64,000 bases of DNA from NCBI GenBank assembly GCA_045644765.1, contig JAZRHM010000001.1:124001-188000 (forward strand), written 5' to 3'. Positions within the stretch are counted from its first letter, which is position 1; each line of letters begins with the position of its first letter. Position numbers and translations under genes: made by a program. Positions 36,105 through 44,773 of this stretch are shown here, piece after piece. The notes beneath the pieces were generated by a model. The model did not search any database. It was not told the DNA's origin and was given only the letters and a program-made list of their open reading frames with translations. The stretch is from JAFTYO01 sp045644765. Its GTDB lineage: Bacteria; Pseudomonadota; Alphaproteobacteria; RF32; CAG-239.

Positions 36105-36165
36105 TCCTTAGTTGTATTGAAATAACAGAACAGAAAGTATAGTTATAAAAGGAGAGGAGTAAAAA

Positions 36166-36612
36166 ATGATAAAACTTATTACTTTTATAACTTTACTTTC
36201 AACATCTGCTTATGCTCAAACTCCGACAATAGTTTACGGAGCTTCCGAATTACCAGATAAAACGCATGACAGTGTTATTTTAGCGCAACCTGAAAATGCA
36301 CCGAATCCACTAGGAAATCCGATAGTAGTACCTGAAAATGTTTACAGTACGGGAAACACAACATCCGGACAAATTTCTTTAGAAAACAACTGTTTACAAA
36401 AAAACGATAAATCATTTTCCATACAACAAACATCTGAACAAAACCCACCGGCTTTTTCTGAAACACCTCAAGAACTTAAAAACAAAATTGAAAATACATT
36501 ATATCAAGGCGGAGACAGAATTTATGATATTCAATCATACCCGATTAATGATATAAAAGAGATAACTGAACCTAACATCCAACCGACTATTACCACTTAT
36601 CCTGAATACTAA
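36166..36612 (+). CDS. Small exported protein, unknown function
   Basis: This is a 148-residue protein with a Sec signal peptide (MIKLITFITLLSTSAYAQ, cleavage after AYA). The mature part is low in hydrophobic residues, rich in Pro, Asn and Thr, and contains one Cys; it looks largely disordered. AAGGAGAGGAG lies just before the ATG. The stop overlaps the stop of convergent trmB by 4 bp. No family is recognised. Confidence 0.7.
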   Translation: MIKLITFITLLSTSAYAQTPTIVYGASELPDKTHDSVILAQPENAPNPLGNPIVVPENVYSTGNTTSGQISLENNCLQKNDKSFSIQQTSEQNPPAFSETPQELKNKIENTLYQGGDRIYDIQSYPINDIKEITEPNIQPTITTYPEY

Positions 36613-37337
36613 ATTCTTTCATATTCAAAAAACACCGGTTTTCTTCCTTCTCTTATTGCTTTTTGTTGATATTTTGTTTCCACCCAATCAAGTGGGGGTT
36701 TACGCCAATCATCAGAACATTTTGCTGTCCATCTGAAAGATGAACATTCACTCATTTTTCTCAATGTCCATGATTTATAAACCTTATGGTCAGTTGCTAT
36801 TCTTAAAACACCACCTTTTTTAATTATGCGAGCAAGCTCTTTCAAATTATCCGGATTAACGAATCGGCGGTCAGCATGCCTTTTTTTAGGCCATGGATCA
36901 GGAAATAGTAAAAAGACTCTATCTACAAATCCATCAGGAATTTTATTAAACAACAATCTTGCATCATCGTCAAAAACTCTGATATTATCTTTTCTTCCTT
37001 CCAACAACTCAATTTTTTCAGGTATATTCTGCCCATGTTTAACACCTGTAATAAGAGTTAATAAATTAGCCACACCATTTTGAAAAACTTCTATTCCGAT
37101 AAATCCTATATTAGGACAATTTGCTGCCTGTCCTGCTAAGTGAACACCATCGCCAAAACCAATTTCCAAATTAATTTTATCTACTTCACATCCGAACAAT
37201 GTTTTTTTATCAAAACATGTGTTTTCATTAATCCTAATTAACGGCAAAAAACGATCTAATAAAATATTTTTTGTTTTACGAATTGTACGCCCTTTGCGAC
37301 GTCCGAAAAATTTTGGTTGTTTTATAGTTTCCTGCAT
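36609..37337 (-). CDS. trmB: tRNA (guanine-N7-)-methyltransferase
   Basis: TrmB methylates G46 in the variable loop of tRNAs, using S-adenosylmethionine. The SAM-binding motif NLEIGFGDGVHLA and the family signature LLFPDPWPKKRHADRRFV are complete, and the ending DWVETKYQQKAIREGR is typical. The start is taken at 37337 (MQETIKQP), giving 242 residues, because GAGGA lies 8-9 nt before it and an intrinsic terminator ends right there; an ATG at 37352 would lie inside that terminator. The gene follows the XRE regulator. The usual alphaproteobacterial order has metK between them, which is missing here. Confidence 0.95.
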   Translation of the reverse strand: MQETIKQPKFFGRRKGRTIRKTKNILLDRFLPLIRINENTCFDKKTLFGCEVDKINLEIGFGDGVHLAGQAANCPNIGFIGIEVFQNGVANLLTLITGVKHGQNIPEKIELLEGRKDNIRVFDDDARLLFNKIPDGFVDRVFLLFPDPWPKKRHADRRFVNPDNLKELARIIKKGGVLRIATDHKVYKSWTLRKMSECSSFRWTAKCSDDWRKPPLDWVETKYQQKAIREGRKPVFFEYERI

Positions 37338-37376
37338 AAAAAATGTCCTCATAAAATTTTATTGAGAACATTTTTA
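37338..37376 (-). terminator. Terminator hairpin containing the trmB ribosome binding site
   Basis: On the minus strand AAAATGTTCTCA pairs with TGAGGACATTTT through 12 pairs including one G-U, around a loop of about 12 AT bases, followed by a T run that abuts the trmB ATG. It would end the XRE-gene transcript, and its 3' arm holds the GAGGA of trmB. Confidence 0.65.
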
Positions 37377-37402
37377 GCTTATATTTATTTAATATTCAAG
37401 AT

Positions 37403-37894
37403 TTATTCATCGGATATTTTAGAACTTGTTTTAGATAAAGATACTATAAGATCGAAAAGCTGTTTAGCAAGTGCTCTATTGGTTATCCTATAATACGCTC
37501 TTACAAGCTCCATTGTTTCTTGCTTTTTCATCGGATCCATATCTATTTTATCAACATCTTCGTTAAGCATATAAACACCTTCACCTTCTGACATATTTTG
37601 CATCATAGGGCTTTGGCTTTCTATATCTTTATCCATATCTTCAAAGAAAAAATCCATCGGGACATCTAAAACCTTACTGATATCCCATAGACGACTTGCG
37701 CCTACTCTGTTACATCCTTTTTCATATTTTTGTACTTGCTGAAAAGTAAGGCCCAATTTTTTAGCCATATATTGTTGACTATATCCCAATAACGTACGAC
37801 GTAAACGTATTCTATTCCCTACATGCACATCTACAGGATTTGGCGCTCCTGTGGTAGAACGTGTAAATGGAAGTAAATCAATATCATAACTCAT
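37403..37894 (-). CDS. XRE-family transcriptional regulator, alphaproteobacterial type
   Basis: This is a 163-residue regulator. The block NPVDVHVGNRIRLRR leads into a helix-turn-helix (about 27-80): LLGYSQQYMAKKLGLTFQQV then QKYEKGCNRVGASRLWDISK. VPMDFFFEDM follows, and a helical C-terminus (ELVRAYYRITNRALAKQLFDLI) probably dimerises. This arrangement is widespread in Alphaproteobacteria beside lnt, metK and trmB, though its regulon is poorly defined. A good promoter is visible upstream, and AAAGGA precedes the ATG. Confidence 0.92.
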   Translation of the reverse strand: MSYDIDLLPFTRSTTGAPNPVDVHVGNRIRLRRTLLGYSQQYMAKKLGLTFQQVQKYEKGCNRVGASRLWDISKVLDVPMDFFFEDMDKDIESQSPMMQNMSEGEGVYMLNEDVDKIDMDPMKKQETMELVRAYYRITNRALAKQLFDLIVSLSKTSSKISDE

Positions 37895-37925
37895 AGTTCA
37901 AGTCCTTTCTATAATACCTGATGGC

Positions 37926-37954
37926 TATATAACATAATATACCGTTCAAGTCAA
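37926..37954 (-). promoter_or_regulatory. Promoter of the XRE regulator
   Basis: On the minus strand TTGACT (37949-37954) and TATATA (37926-37931) are separated by 17 bp, about 32 bp before the ATG. Confidence 0.7.
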
Positions 37955-38055
37955 TTATTATTTTGTATTTTGGCAGACTTACAACTTTTTGTTGTAGCAT
38001 CATCATTAAACATAACTTTCCTAACCTTGTCATATTTGATAGCATATATAGCGAA

Positions 38056-38084
38056 TTGACAGATAAATAAAATAAGTGTATACT
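38056..38084 (+). promoter_or_regulatory. Near-consensus sigma-70 promoter
   Basis: A perfect TTGACA (38056-38061), a 17-bp spacer and TATACT (38079-38084) precede the gene at 38119 by 34 bp. It is one of the best promoters in the window, suggesting strong expression. Confidence 0.85.
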
Positions 38085-38118
38085 ATTAATAACTTGATAA
38101 GTTGTAGGAGAGATAAAT

Positions 38119-38799
38119 ATGGCTGAAGAAAATAATAGTACAAAACAATTAGAGGCACTGAAAAAAAGCGGTAGAGCACACACTAAATATGCACAAAAAT
38201 TAATTATAGCTGCGACTCTTACTGCGACTCCGCTTACAGTTCAAGCAAATGCACAGCAACAACCAGACAATACTTTTAATCAAGAAACTAAAACCATATA
38301 TACAGATGCTCCGATAGTTACAGAAAGTAAGATAGCTGAGACCACAAAAAACGGAAACATTCAATCCACAGTACATTTTGAACAAAGAACTACTGTTAAT
38401 GGACATACTTTAATATCATGGGAAGATGCCATAAGTGATGACAAAAATAATCTACAAAACCTAGAAAGCGGAATAACTCTACAAACTCCTGATGGGCAAA
38501 ATTATGATATATCCGCTTTGCAACCTCATATTGACGCTGCTTTTGAAGCTAGCCTTAATAATAGCGAGAGAGCTCCAGCTGTAGATGGTATGAAACAGAC
38601 TTTAGCAAGCATGCCACTACCTCAAGAAGTTCAAGAAGCCGCCGTTAGTTGTGCCACTATATCTGTAGAAAATATCGCACAACGTGCAAAAGGCGAAAAA
38701 GAAATAAACGCCGAAGTAGATTCGCGAACAACAACACAAAAAGCAGTATCAGGGCCTGATATTGCTATATTGCAGCAAATGCAAAAACGTTCATACTAA
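38119..38799 (+). CDS. Unknown protein with N-terminal hydrophobic segment
   Basis: This is a 226-residue protein with a basic, charged N-terminus of about 25 residues, then a hydrophobic stretch LIIAATLTATPLTVQANAQQ (about 28-47). It could be a late signal sequence cleaved after ANA, or an anchor. The rest is rich in Thr, Gln, Ala and Asn, with two Cys-free helices and one Cys near residue 178. AGGAGAG precedes the ATG. It has its own strong promoter and terminator and lies on the opposite strand between the XRE gene and lnt. No family is recognised. Confidence 0.72.
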   Translation: MAEENNSTKQLEALKKSGRAHTKYAQKLIIAATLTATPLTVQANAQQQPDNTFNQETKTIYTDAPIVTESKIAETTKNGNIQSTVHFEQRTTVNGHTLISWEDAISDDKNNLQNLESGITLQTPDGQNYDISALQPHIDAAFEASLNNSERAPAVDGMKQTLASMPLPQEVQEAAVSCATISVENIAQRAKGEKEINAEVDSRTTTQKAVSGPDIAILQQMQKRSY

Positions 38800-38823
38800 A
38801 ACACCTTGACAGGTGTTTTTTTA
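38799..38823 (+). terminator. Intrinsic terminator of the unknown gene at 38119
   Basis: AAACACCT (38799-38806) pairs with AGGTGTTT (38811-38818) around TGAC, followed by T residues. It begins at the stop codon. Confidence 0.9.
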
Positions 38824-38846
38824 TACCTTTTGTTTTTATTATTTTC

Positions 38847-40370
38847 TTATTTTTTGTTCAGATATGTTCGACAACAGGTTGTTATCAACATTAAAAACAT
38901 AATACATAATATGAAATATTTTCCGAAAATATTATATATTGTTTTAATAGCTGCTTTTTTCGGCAAATAAACATCAGAATAATTTTTCTCATTTAACTTT
39001 ATCTGATTAATTATTTTTCCTACAGGGCTGATAACAGCACTTATTCCGGAATTTGCACTTCTAACAATGGTTATTCCCTCTTCAACTGCTCGCATTTTAG
39101 CAGACACCAAATGTTGATACGGTCCCGAACTGTTTCCATACCATCCGTCATTTGTTAAAACCACCAGCCAATCTGGTTTATTATTGCGATTTATCACCTC
39201 ATCCGGAAAAATAATTTCATAACATATCAATGCTGCAAAAACAGGATAATTTTCTATGGTAATATTCTTATATTTTTTACCTTGTGCAAAATCAGAAACA
39301 TTACTGGCTATAGGTTGCATCCAATCCGGGATATATTTTCTAAATGGTAAATATTCTCCAAAAGGAACTAAATGGCTTTTATCATAAAATGCTTTTATAT
39401 CTACATTTTTATCTAAAACATACATTGAATTATATGGTTTATATATATCATCTTTTATATCAAAACGAACTAATCCCGTAATTAGGTATCCGTTTTTAGG
39501 AATAGCTCTTTTTATCATCTCACGATATTTTGAGTTGTATTCAACATTAAAAGGAAGAGCTGTTTCACCCCAAACCACAAAATCTACAGTATCTAACCCG
39601 TCTTGTGCACTTAAATCTATATATTGTTTGAAGTTGTTCTCAAGTTCGTTTCTATCCCACTTCATACTTTGAGGAATACTTGGCTGAACCAACCTTACTT
39701 TAACATTCGAATCGATAATTTCATACTTATTTACGCGAAATAAACCGAAAATTATCAGAAAAGATAAAATCGCACATAAAGATATTATAGCTGATTTTTT
39801 ATTACCACTAAAAAAAGCATAAACACATCCTGTTATTATAAGAGCAATAAAGCTTAAACCATAAGTTCCCCATATTGAAGCGCTTTGTATAAAAACTTCA
39901 TGAAATGCAAAAATTGTTCCCAACAAATTCCATGGGAACCCCGTTAAAATAAAGCTTCTAAGCAACTCTGACAAAACCCAAACACTTGCAAAAGAGGATA
40001 TCTTAATCCACATGTGTTGTTGTCTTGTAATATACCAAATTAAAAAAGGAGGAACCATAAAAAGACCAAAAAACAAACCAATAGCAATCAAACTAATCGG
40101 ATAAAGCCACCCAAATGTCAAAAAATCGACCAATAAAGCATTACAAATCCAATAAAATCCGACTATAAAATATGTGATTCCGAAACAATATCCCATTAAA
40201 AAAGACTGTTTCATATTTTTAACATTATCCGTAATTTTTAGCGCCAAACATAAACTTATAATAAACAACGGAAAAGCGTAAACAGGAGGGAAAGAAAGTG
40301 CAGACAATGCTCCCAGTAAACAAGCTGTTTTTTTATAATTTGTAAGCATTATATCAAAAATTTTTTTCAA
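38847..40370 (-). CDS. lnt: Apolipoprotein N-acyltransferase
   Basis: Lnt adds the third acyl chain to outer-membrane lipoproteins in the inner membrane. It is 507 residues. About seven transmembrane helices lie in the first 210 residues and one at the C-terminus, around a periplasmic nitrilase-like domain. The catalytic triad is visible: Glu269 (VVWGETALPF), Lys331 (AFYDKSHLVPFGEY) and Cys383 (ALICYEIIFPD). ybeY ends 4 bp upstream, so it is co-transcribed with miaB-phoH-ybeY. The CorC-like gene that often sits between ybeY and lnt is absent. Confidence 0.97.
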   Translation of the reverse strand: MKKIFDIMLTNYKKTACLLGALSALSFPPVYAFPLFIISLCLALKITDNVKNMKQSFLMGYCFGITYFIVGFYWICNALLVDFLTFGWLYPISLIAIGLFFGLFMVPPFLIWYITRQQHMWIKISSFASVWVLSELLRSFILTGFPWNLLGTIFAFHEVFIQSASIWGTYGLSFIALIITGCVYAFFSGNKKSAIISLCAILSFLIIFGLFRVNKYEIIDSNVKVRLVQPSIPQSMKWDRNELENNFKQYIDLSAQDGLDTVDFVVWGETALPFNVEYNSKYREMIKRAIPKNGYLITGLVRFDIKDDIYKPYNSMYVLDKNVDIKAFYDKSHLVPFGEYLPFRKYIPDWMQPIASNVSDFAQGKKYKNITIENYPVFAALICYEIIFPDEVINRNNKPDWLVVLTNDGWYGNSSGPYQHLVSAKMRAVEEGITIVRSANSGISAVISPVGKIINQIKLNEKNYSDVYLPKKAAIKTIYNIFGKYFILCIMFLMLITTCCRTYLNKK

Positions 40371-40374
40371 TTTT

Positions 40375-40893
40375 TTATTCCTGATAAGGGTTTTTTATAC
40401 CTAATTTATTTAAAACTGAAATTTCTATTTGCTCCATTTCAAGACGTTCATCTTCTTCAATGTGGTCATATCCCAAAATATGCAACAAACCGTGCGCCCA
40501 TAAGTGGCAAAAATGATCTTTAAAACTTACTTCTTGTTCCATTGCCTCTTTTTTCATTGTTTCAAAAGCAATTATAATATCTCCCATTTCAACGACATCT
40601 TCAAATTCGAGCATATCATCAAAATCTTCACCATCAATATTGGCAAATGATAAAACATTTGTCGGTTTATCAAATCCTCGAAACTCCAGATTAAGTTTGT
40701 GTACATTTGTATCATTACTTAAACATAAATTGACTGTAAAATCTTTGGATATATTAAGATAATCTATACTTTCAATAACTTCTTGTAATACAGCTTCTTT
40801 TACCTCTTGGGCAACGGCGACAATATCAGGTATTGCCGCCGTCCAATTATGATCTTCAACATCTATAAAAACATCAAACCTATTCATCACCAT
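40375..40893 (-). CDS. ybeY: Endoribonuclease YbeY
   Basis: YbeY is a zinc-dependent RNase required for 16S rRNA 3'-end maturation and ribosome quality control. The metal site HGLLHILGYDH, whose three His bind zinc, is intact, preceded by PTNVLSF and GDIIIAFET. The start is uncertain: ATGs at 40917, 40893 and 40887 are in frame and none has a good ribosome binding site. I took 40893, which overlaps phoH by 14 bp; the family usually begins close to the later Met. Length is then 172 residues. Confidence 0.94.
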   Translation of the reverse strand: MVMNRFDVFIDVEDHNWTAAIPDIVAVAQEVKEAVLQEVIESIDYLNISKDFTVNLCLSNDTNVHKLNLEFRGFDKPTNVLSFANIDGEDFDDMLEFEDVVEMGDIIIAFETMKKEAMEQEVSFKDHFCHLWAHGLLHILGYDHIEEDERLEMEQIEISVLNKLGIKNPYQE

Positions 40894-41845
40894 GCAACTT
40901 TTTGCTTTTTTCTTCATACGCTTTTACAATTTTTGCAACAAGTCCATGACGAACAACATCATTAGCGCCAAACGTTACTGAACTTATATTGCTTATATTT
41001 TTTAATGTATCAAGAGCATCTCTCAAGCCGGAAACCGTACCTCTGGGTAGATCTACCTGGCTTAAATCACCGTTAATTACCATACGTGAATTTTCACCTA
41101 AACGAGTTAAAAACATTTTCATTTGCATAGGTGTCGTATTTTGAGCTTCATCTAAAATTACAAATGCATTAGAAAGAGTTCTTCCTCTCATGAATGCAAG
41201 CGGTGCAATTTCTATTTCACCCAATGCCAGTTTTTTATCAACTTGTTCTGCCGGTAACATTTCGTATAAAGCATCATAAAGAGGTCTTAAATACGGATCT
41301 ACCTTTTCTTTTAAATCACCGGGTAAAAAGCCCAAATTCTCACCGGCTTCAACTGCCGGACGAGATAAAATAATTTTATCAACAGCGCCTTCAAGCATCA
41401 TAGAAACAGCCAGTGCCACAGCCAAATAAGTCTTACCCGTACCGGCAGGGCCTAAACCGAATACCAATTCATTTTTGAGCATTTCCTGAATATATTTAGC
41501 CTGTGTTGCAGAACGAGGATAAATGTAGCGTTTTTTAGTCTTCAACACTATTTCATTTAAGTTTTGTGCTTCATCTTCATCATGAGTTCCAGAACATATT
41601 CTTACAGCTGCTTTCACTTCTTGTTCTCCTACTTCTATATTTTTACTGACTTTATCATACAGAATATTTATAGCATTTTTTGCATCATCGATATCTTTAT
41701 GATTACCCTTAAGTGTTATCTGATTACCAAAACACAAAATTTCTACATTAAGCATTTTTTCAATCAACCTTAAATTAGCATCAGAAACACCAACAAGTTT
41801 TTGAACCAATTGATTATTAAAAAGTTCCATATTAAGTTCTGCCAT
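40880..41845 (-). CDS. ybeZ: PhoH-like ATPase (YbeZ)
   Basis: PhoH-like proteins are P-loop NTPases that partner YbeY in RNA processing. It is 321 residues from the chosen ATG. Walker A is GLGPAGTGKTYLA, and Walker B plus the family motif is AFVILDEAQNTTPMQMKMFLTRLG, followed by VINGDLSQVDLP. The ATG at 41845 stands one base after the miaB stop with AAAGG inside miaB; an in-frame ATG 60 bp upstream lies inside miaB and is less likely. An N-terminal KH-like part (about 1-90) precedes the ATPase. Confidence 0.94.
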   Translation of the reverse strand: MAELNMELFNNQLVQKLVGVSDANLRLIEKMLNVEILCFGNQITLKGNHKDIDDAKNAINILYDKVSKNIEVGEQEVKAAVRICSGTHDEDEAQNLNEIVLKTKKRYIYPRSATQAKYIQEMLKNELVFGLGPAGTGKTYLAVALAVSMMLEGAVDKIILSRPAVEAGENLGFLPGDLKEKVDPYLRPLYDALYEMLPAEQVDKKLALGEIEIAPLAFMRGRTLSNAFVILDEAQNTTPMQMKMFLTRLGENSRMVINGDLSQVDLPRGTVSGLRDALDTLKNISNISSVTFGANDVVRHGLVAKIVKAYEEKSKKLHGDE

Positions 41846-41846
41846 A

Positions 41847-43178
41847 TTACAATACCTTTCCGCATAATGAATTAGTGGTTGCATCTTCAACTTGAACACG
41901 CACAATTTTATTCAAAAGACTTTTATCGGCATTTGCATATAAATTTTGCATATATGGAGTTCTTCCGATAAGTTGTCCCTTGTGACGTCCGTTTTGTTCA
42001 AACAAAACGTCAAATTCTTTACCTATACAAGACATATTAAACTTTGTTTGGTAATCAAATAGTAAATTTTGCAAAATTTCTAAACGTTGTTTTTTTATTT
42101 TTTCTTCCACCTGGTTTGGCATAACCGCAGCCGGAGTACCGGCTCTTCTGCTGTATTTAAAAGAAAACGCTTGAATATACTTAACTTGATTTACCAAATC
42201 TAATGTCTGTTCAAAATCCTCATCTGTTTCACCCGGGAAACCGACAATAAAATCTGATGACATCCTTAAATCAGGATTTGCTTTTGTTAATTTCTCGACT
42301 TTTTCCAAATATTGTTCTCGATTATGTCTTCTGTTCATCGCCTTTAAAATTTTATCTGAGCCTGATTGCACCGGCAAATGCAAATATGGCATGAGCTGTT
42401 TTAAATTACGATGACACTCTATCAAATCATCATCGACATCAGCCGGATATGATGTTGTATAACGGAGGCGTTTTAATCCGTCTATTTCTGCTAACTTATT
42501 TAACAAATATGCAAAATTACGTTCTTTACCGTTTGCATCTTCACCATGATACGAATTTACATTTTGGCCCAATAGATTTATTTCCAAAGTACCTGTATTG
42601 ATCAGACGTTTTGCCTCGTTTATAACTTCTTCTACCGGTCTGGAGTATTCTGCACCTCTGGTATATGGTACAACACAATATGTACAAAAATTGTTACATC
42701 CTTCTTGCACCGCTAAAAATGAACAACCTCCTTCAGCTCTGTTTTGCGGTAAAAAGTCAAACTTTGCTTCGGCAGGAAAATCCGTATCTATCAAAGGTTC
42801 TCCTTTTTGTTTGCTTATTTTTGCCAACATTTCCGGTAACCGATGATATGTAAGAGGGCCTAAAGCAAAGTCAACATAAGGAGCGCGTTTTGCAATTTGT
42901 TCATCTTCTGCTTGCACCACACATCCTGCAACACCGATTATAGTATCTTTACCTAAAGCTTGTCGTTCTTGTTTAGTTATATATGCTCGTCCTAAATCTG
43001 AAAAAACTTTTTCTGCCGCTTTTTCTCTGATATGACATGTATTAAATATTACCAAATCAGCTTCCGACTGGACATTCGTTGCCTCATAACCAAAATTCTC
43101 AAGCATAATTGCCATACGATGAGAATCATACACATTCATTTGGCAACCAAAAGTTTTTATAAAATATTTCTTAACCAT
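41847..43178 (-). CDS. miaB: tRNA-2-methylthio-N6-dimethylallyladenosine synthase
   Basis: MiaB is a radical-SAM enzyme that adds the methylthio group to i6A37 of tRNAs. It is 443 residues. The N-terminal UPF0004 domain with its own Fe-S cysteines (KTFGCQMN, FNTCHIREKAA, GCVVQAE) comes first. The radical-SAM motif C-x3-C-x2-C is in EGCNNFCTYCVVPYTRG, and the TRAM domain closes the protein. It opens the miaB-phoH-ybeY-lnt run. MiaA, which makes its substrate, is encoded at 50067. The start has only a weak ribosome binding site. Confidence 0.97.
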   Translation of the reverse strand: MVKKYFIKTFGCQMNVYDSHRMAIMLENFGYEATNVQSEADLVIFNTCHIREKAAEKVFSDLGRAYITKQERQALGKDTIIGVAGCVVQAEDEQIAKRAPYVDFALGPLTYHRLPEMLAKISKQKGEPLIDTDFPAEAKFDFLPQNRAEGGCSFLAVQEGCNNFCTYCVVPYTRGAEYSRPVEEVINEAKRLINTGTLEINLLGQNVNSYHGEDANGKERNFAYLLNKLAEIDGLKRLRYTTSYPADVDDDLIECHRNLKQLMPYLHLPVQSGSDKILKAMNRRHNREQYLEKVEKLTKANPDLRMSSDFIVGFPGETDEDFEQTLDLVNQVKYIQAFSFKYSRRAGTPAAVMPNQVEEKIKKQRLEILQNLLFDYQTKFNMSCIGKEFDVLFEQNGRHKGQLIGRTPYMQNLYANADKSLLNKIVRVQVEDATTNSLCGKVL

Positions 43179-43331
43179 TTTCTTTTTCTTTTTTTTAGTT
43201 TATTTAATTATGCTATGACAATACTTAATTTTTTTCAAATATTTTTTTATTTTATTTTAATATCTTTTTATATTGAAAAAAACAAGTTTTTCCATTAGTA
43301 TATAAGTGTTTTAATTTTGGAGTTAATTATA

Positions 43332-43769
43332 ATGACATATACAGAATTTTCAGAAGTAAACAGTTTTATGACAAAAATTTCAGAAGACCAAAAAATTGTA
43401 TCACTTAAAGTTTTGTTTTACTTAGCTAATATAGACAACAAACGCGATGAGCTCGAAATAAAATTCATAAAAAATCTTGCCAACCTATATCAAATTAATC
43501 AGTCCGAAGAAATTTTTAAGGCATCTTCTGAAGAAGAGATTATAGGTTTACTTAAAACCATAAACAATCGCAGAATATCCCTTGAACTTATAAAAGAAAT
43601 GTTTTTACTCGGGCATTCAGACAGTGATTTAACTGATGAAGAGACTTTATTTATCGGCCATGCCGGACTTGCCATGGGAATTGAAATTGAAAAAATAGAA
43701 CAAATAAGCAATTGGGTTATTGATAAAATTATTTTGCATGAACAAAGTAAAATAATTTTTGAAGAATAA
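43332..43769 (+). CDS. TerB-like helical protein, unknown function
   Basis: This is a 145-residue soluble helical protein. Two similar blocks, VSLKVLFYLANIDNKRDELE and IKEMFLLGHSDSDLTDEETL, have the hydrophobic-helix plus Asp/Glu pattern of TerB-like proteins; the second with GHSDSDLTDEE is the better match. TerB-fold proteins bind metal or partners at the membrane, but the function here is open. The start is the ATG at 43332 with GGAG 9 nt upstream. The gene at 43788 follows by 18 bp, so both form one unit. Divergent from miaB. Confidence 0.62.
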   Translation: MTYTEFSEVNSFMTKISEDQKIVSLKVLFYLANIDNKRDELEIKFIKNLANLYQINQSEEIFKASSEEEIIGLLKTINNRRISLELIKEMFLLGHSDSDLTDEETLFIGHAGLAMGIEIEKIEQISNWVIDKIILHEQSKIIFEE

Positions 43770-43787
43770 ATGATTAAGGAGATTGTA

Positions 43788-44756
43788 ATGGAATATGACG
43801 CATTAGCAGACAATAAGCAAGTATATGCTCAAAAAAAACAAAATGACACCATAAAACTTTCGCTGAAAGAAACCTATCCTAATTTAAACACAAGAGAGTT
43901 ACGCGAGATTACACGCGAATCGATTTTCGCTCCACCTGAACGCAACATTTCACTAAGCGGAAGAGATATAACTGCCTCTGATTTGCGTTATGAAATAGCA
44001 ACATCTATAGAAAATAGTGCTGCATTACGCTCTTCGAACGATACATATGATATGCAGACAGATTTAACAGAAAGCATAGAAAGAATTAACAGCGGAACAA
44101 ATTCTACGGAAGAATATTTCAGTTGGCTTAATACTTCGACAGATATTTTGAAAAATATGAACGATGGATTTGTTTCAAAAGAAGATCTTGAAATTCGCAA
44201 TAATTTCTTGGAAATGTCTGATCAGCGCGAAGCCGATCTCATGCTATGCCTAGGATTATTAGCAGGAAGCAAACATCATAAAGCCCTTGAAATTTCAAAA
44301 AATTTACAATATAAATTGCAAAAATTAAGAGAGATACGCAGTGCCATTAAACTTACAACACGAAACCAATGTGATGTTGATATAAGTCGCGCAGAATATG
44401 AACGAGCAATTCCATATTATAAGGCATTTAAAGCATTACAAAAACTACCCTTTGGCTACGATATAAATCAACAGCAAAAAATAAATCTTGGAATATACTA
44501 TGATGAAGATGATGATTTAGATGAAGATTCTAATTATTATATTCTGCTTATAAATAATGCTCTTGACGAAATGAAAATTGAAGATAATTATTATCTTGCT
44601 TCAAACCAATATCAGATATCTAATAATATAACAAAAGAGCAAAATGATCTTTTATCTGATAAAATATCTGATAAAATGCAAAAATTATCTGGACGACGCA
44701 ATTCGTTTAGGTTAAAGTATGAATCACTTAATTCTAACGAGAATAACATTAATTAG
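43788..44756 (+). CDS. Unknown helical protein paired with the TerB-like gene
   Basis: This is a 322-residue soluble, charged protein. AAGGAG lies 6 nt before the ATG at 43788, which I prefer to an in-frame ATG at 43770. Predicted structure is mostly helical (ALEISKNLQYKLQKLREIRS, SRAEYERAIPYYKAFKALQ), with an acidic patch of Asp and Glu near residue 245. No signal sequence, transmembrane segment or known domain is visible. It lies between the TerB-like gene and yggT and probably belongs to the same transcript. Confidence 0.7.
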   Translation: MEYDALADNKQVYAQKKQNDTIKLSLKETYPNLNTRELREITRESIFAPPERNISLSGRDITASDLRYEIATSIENSAALRSSNDTYDMQTDLTESIERINSGTNSTEEYFSWLNTSTDILKNMNDGFVSKEDLEIRNNFLEMSDQREADLMLCLGLLAGSKHHKALEISKNLQYKLQKLREIRSAIKLTTRNQCDVDISRAEYERAIPYYKAFKALQKLPFGYDINQQQKINLGIYYDEDDDLDEDSNYYILLINNALDEMKIEDNYYLASNQYQISNNITKEQNDLLSDKISDKMQKLSGRRNSFRLKYESLNSNENNIN

Positions 44757-44773
44757 TTTATAGGAGAAAAAAT

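Noticed and set aside
37884..38183. Minus-strand open frame of 99 codons
   Set aside because: It covers the promoter of the gene at 38119 and the start of that gene, and has no ribosome binding site.
43179..43331. Possible small gene between miaB and the TerB-like gene
   Set aside because: Very AT-rich, no start codon with a ribosome binding site; it is the divergent promoter region.
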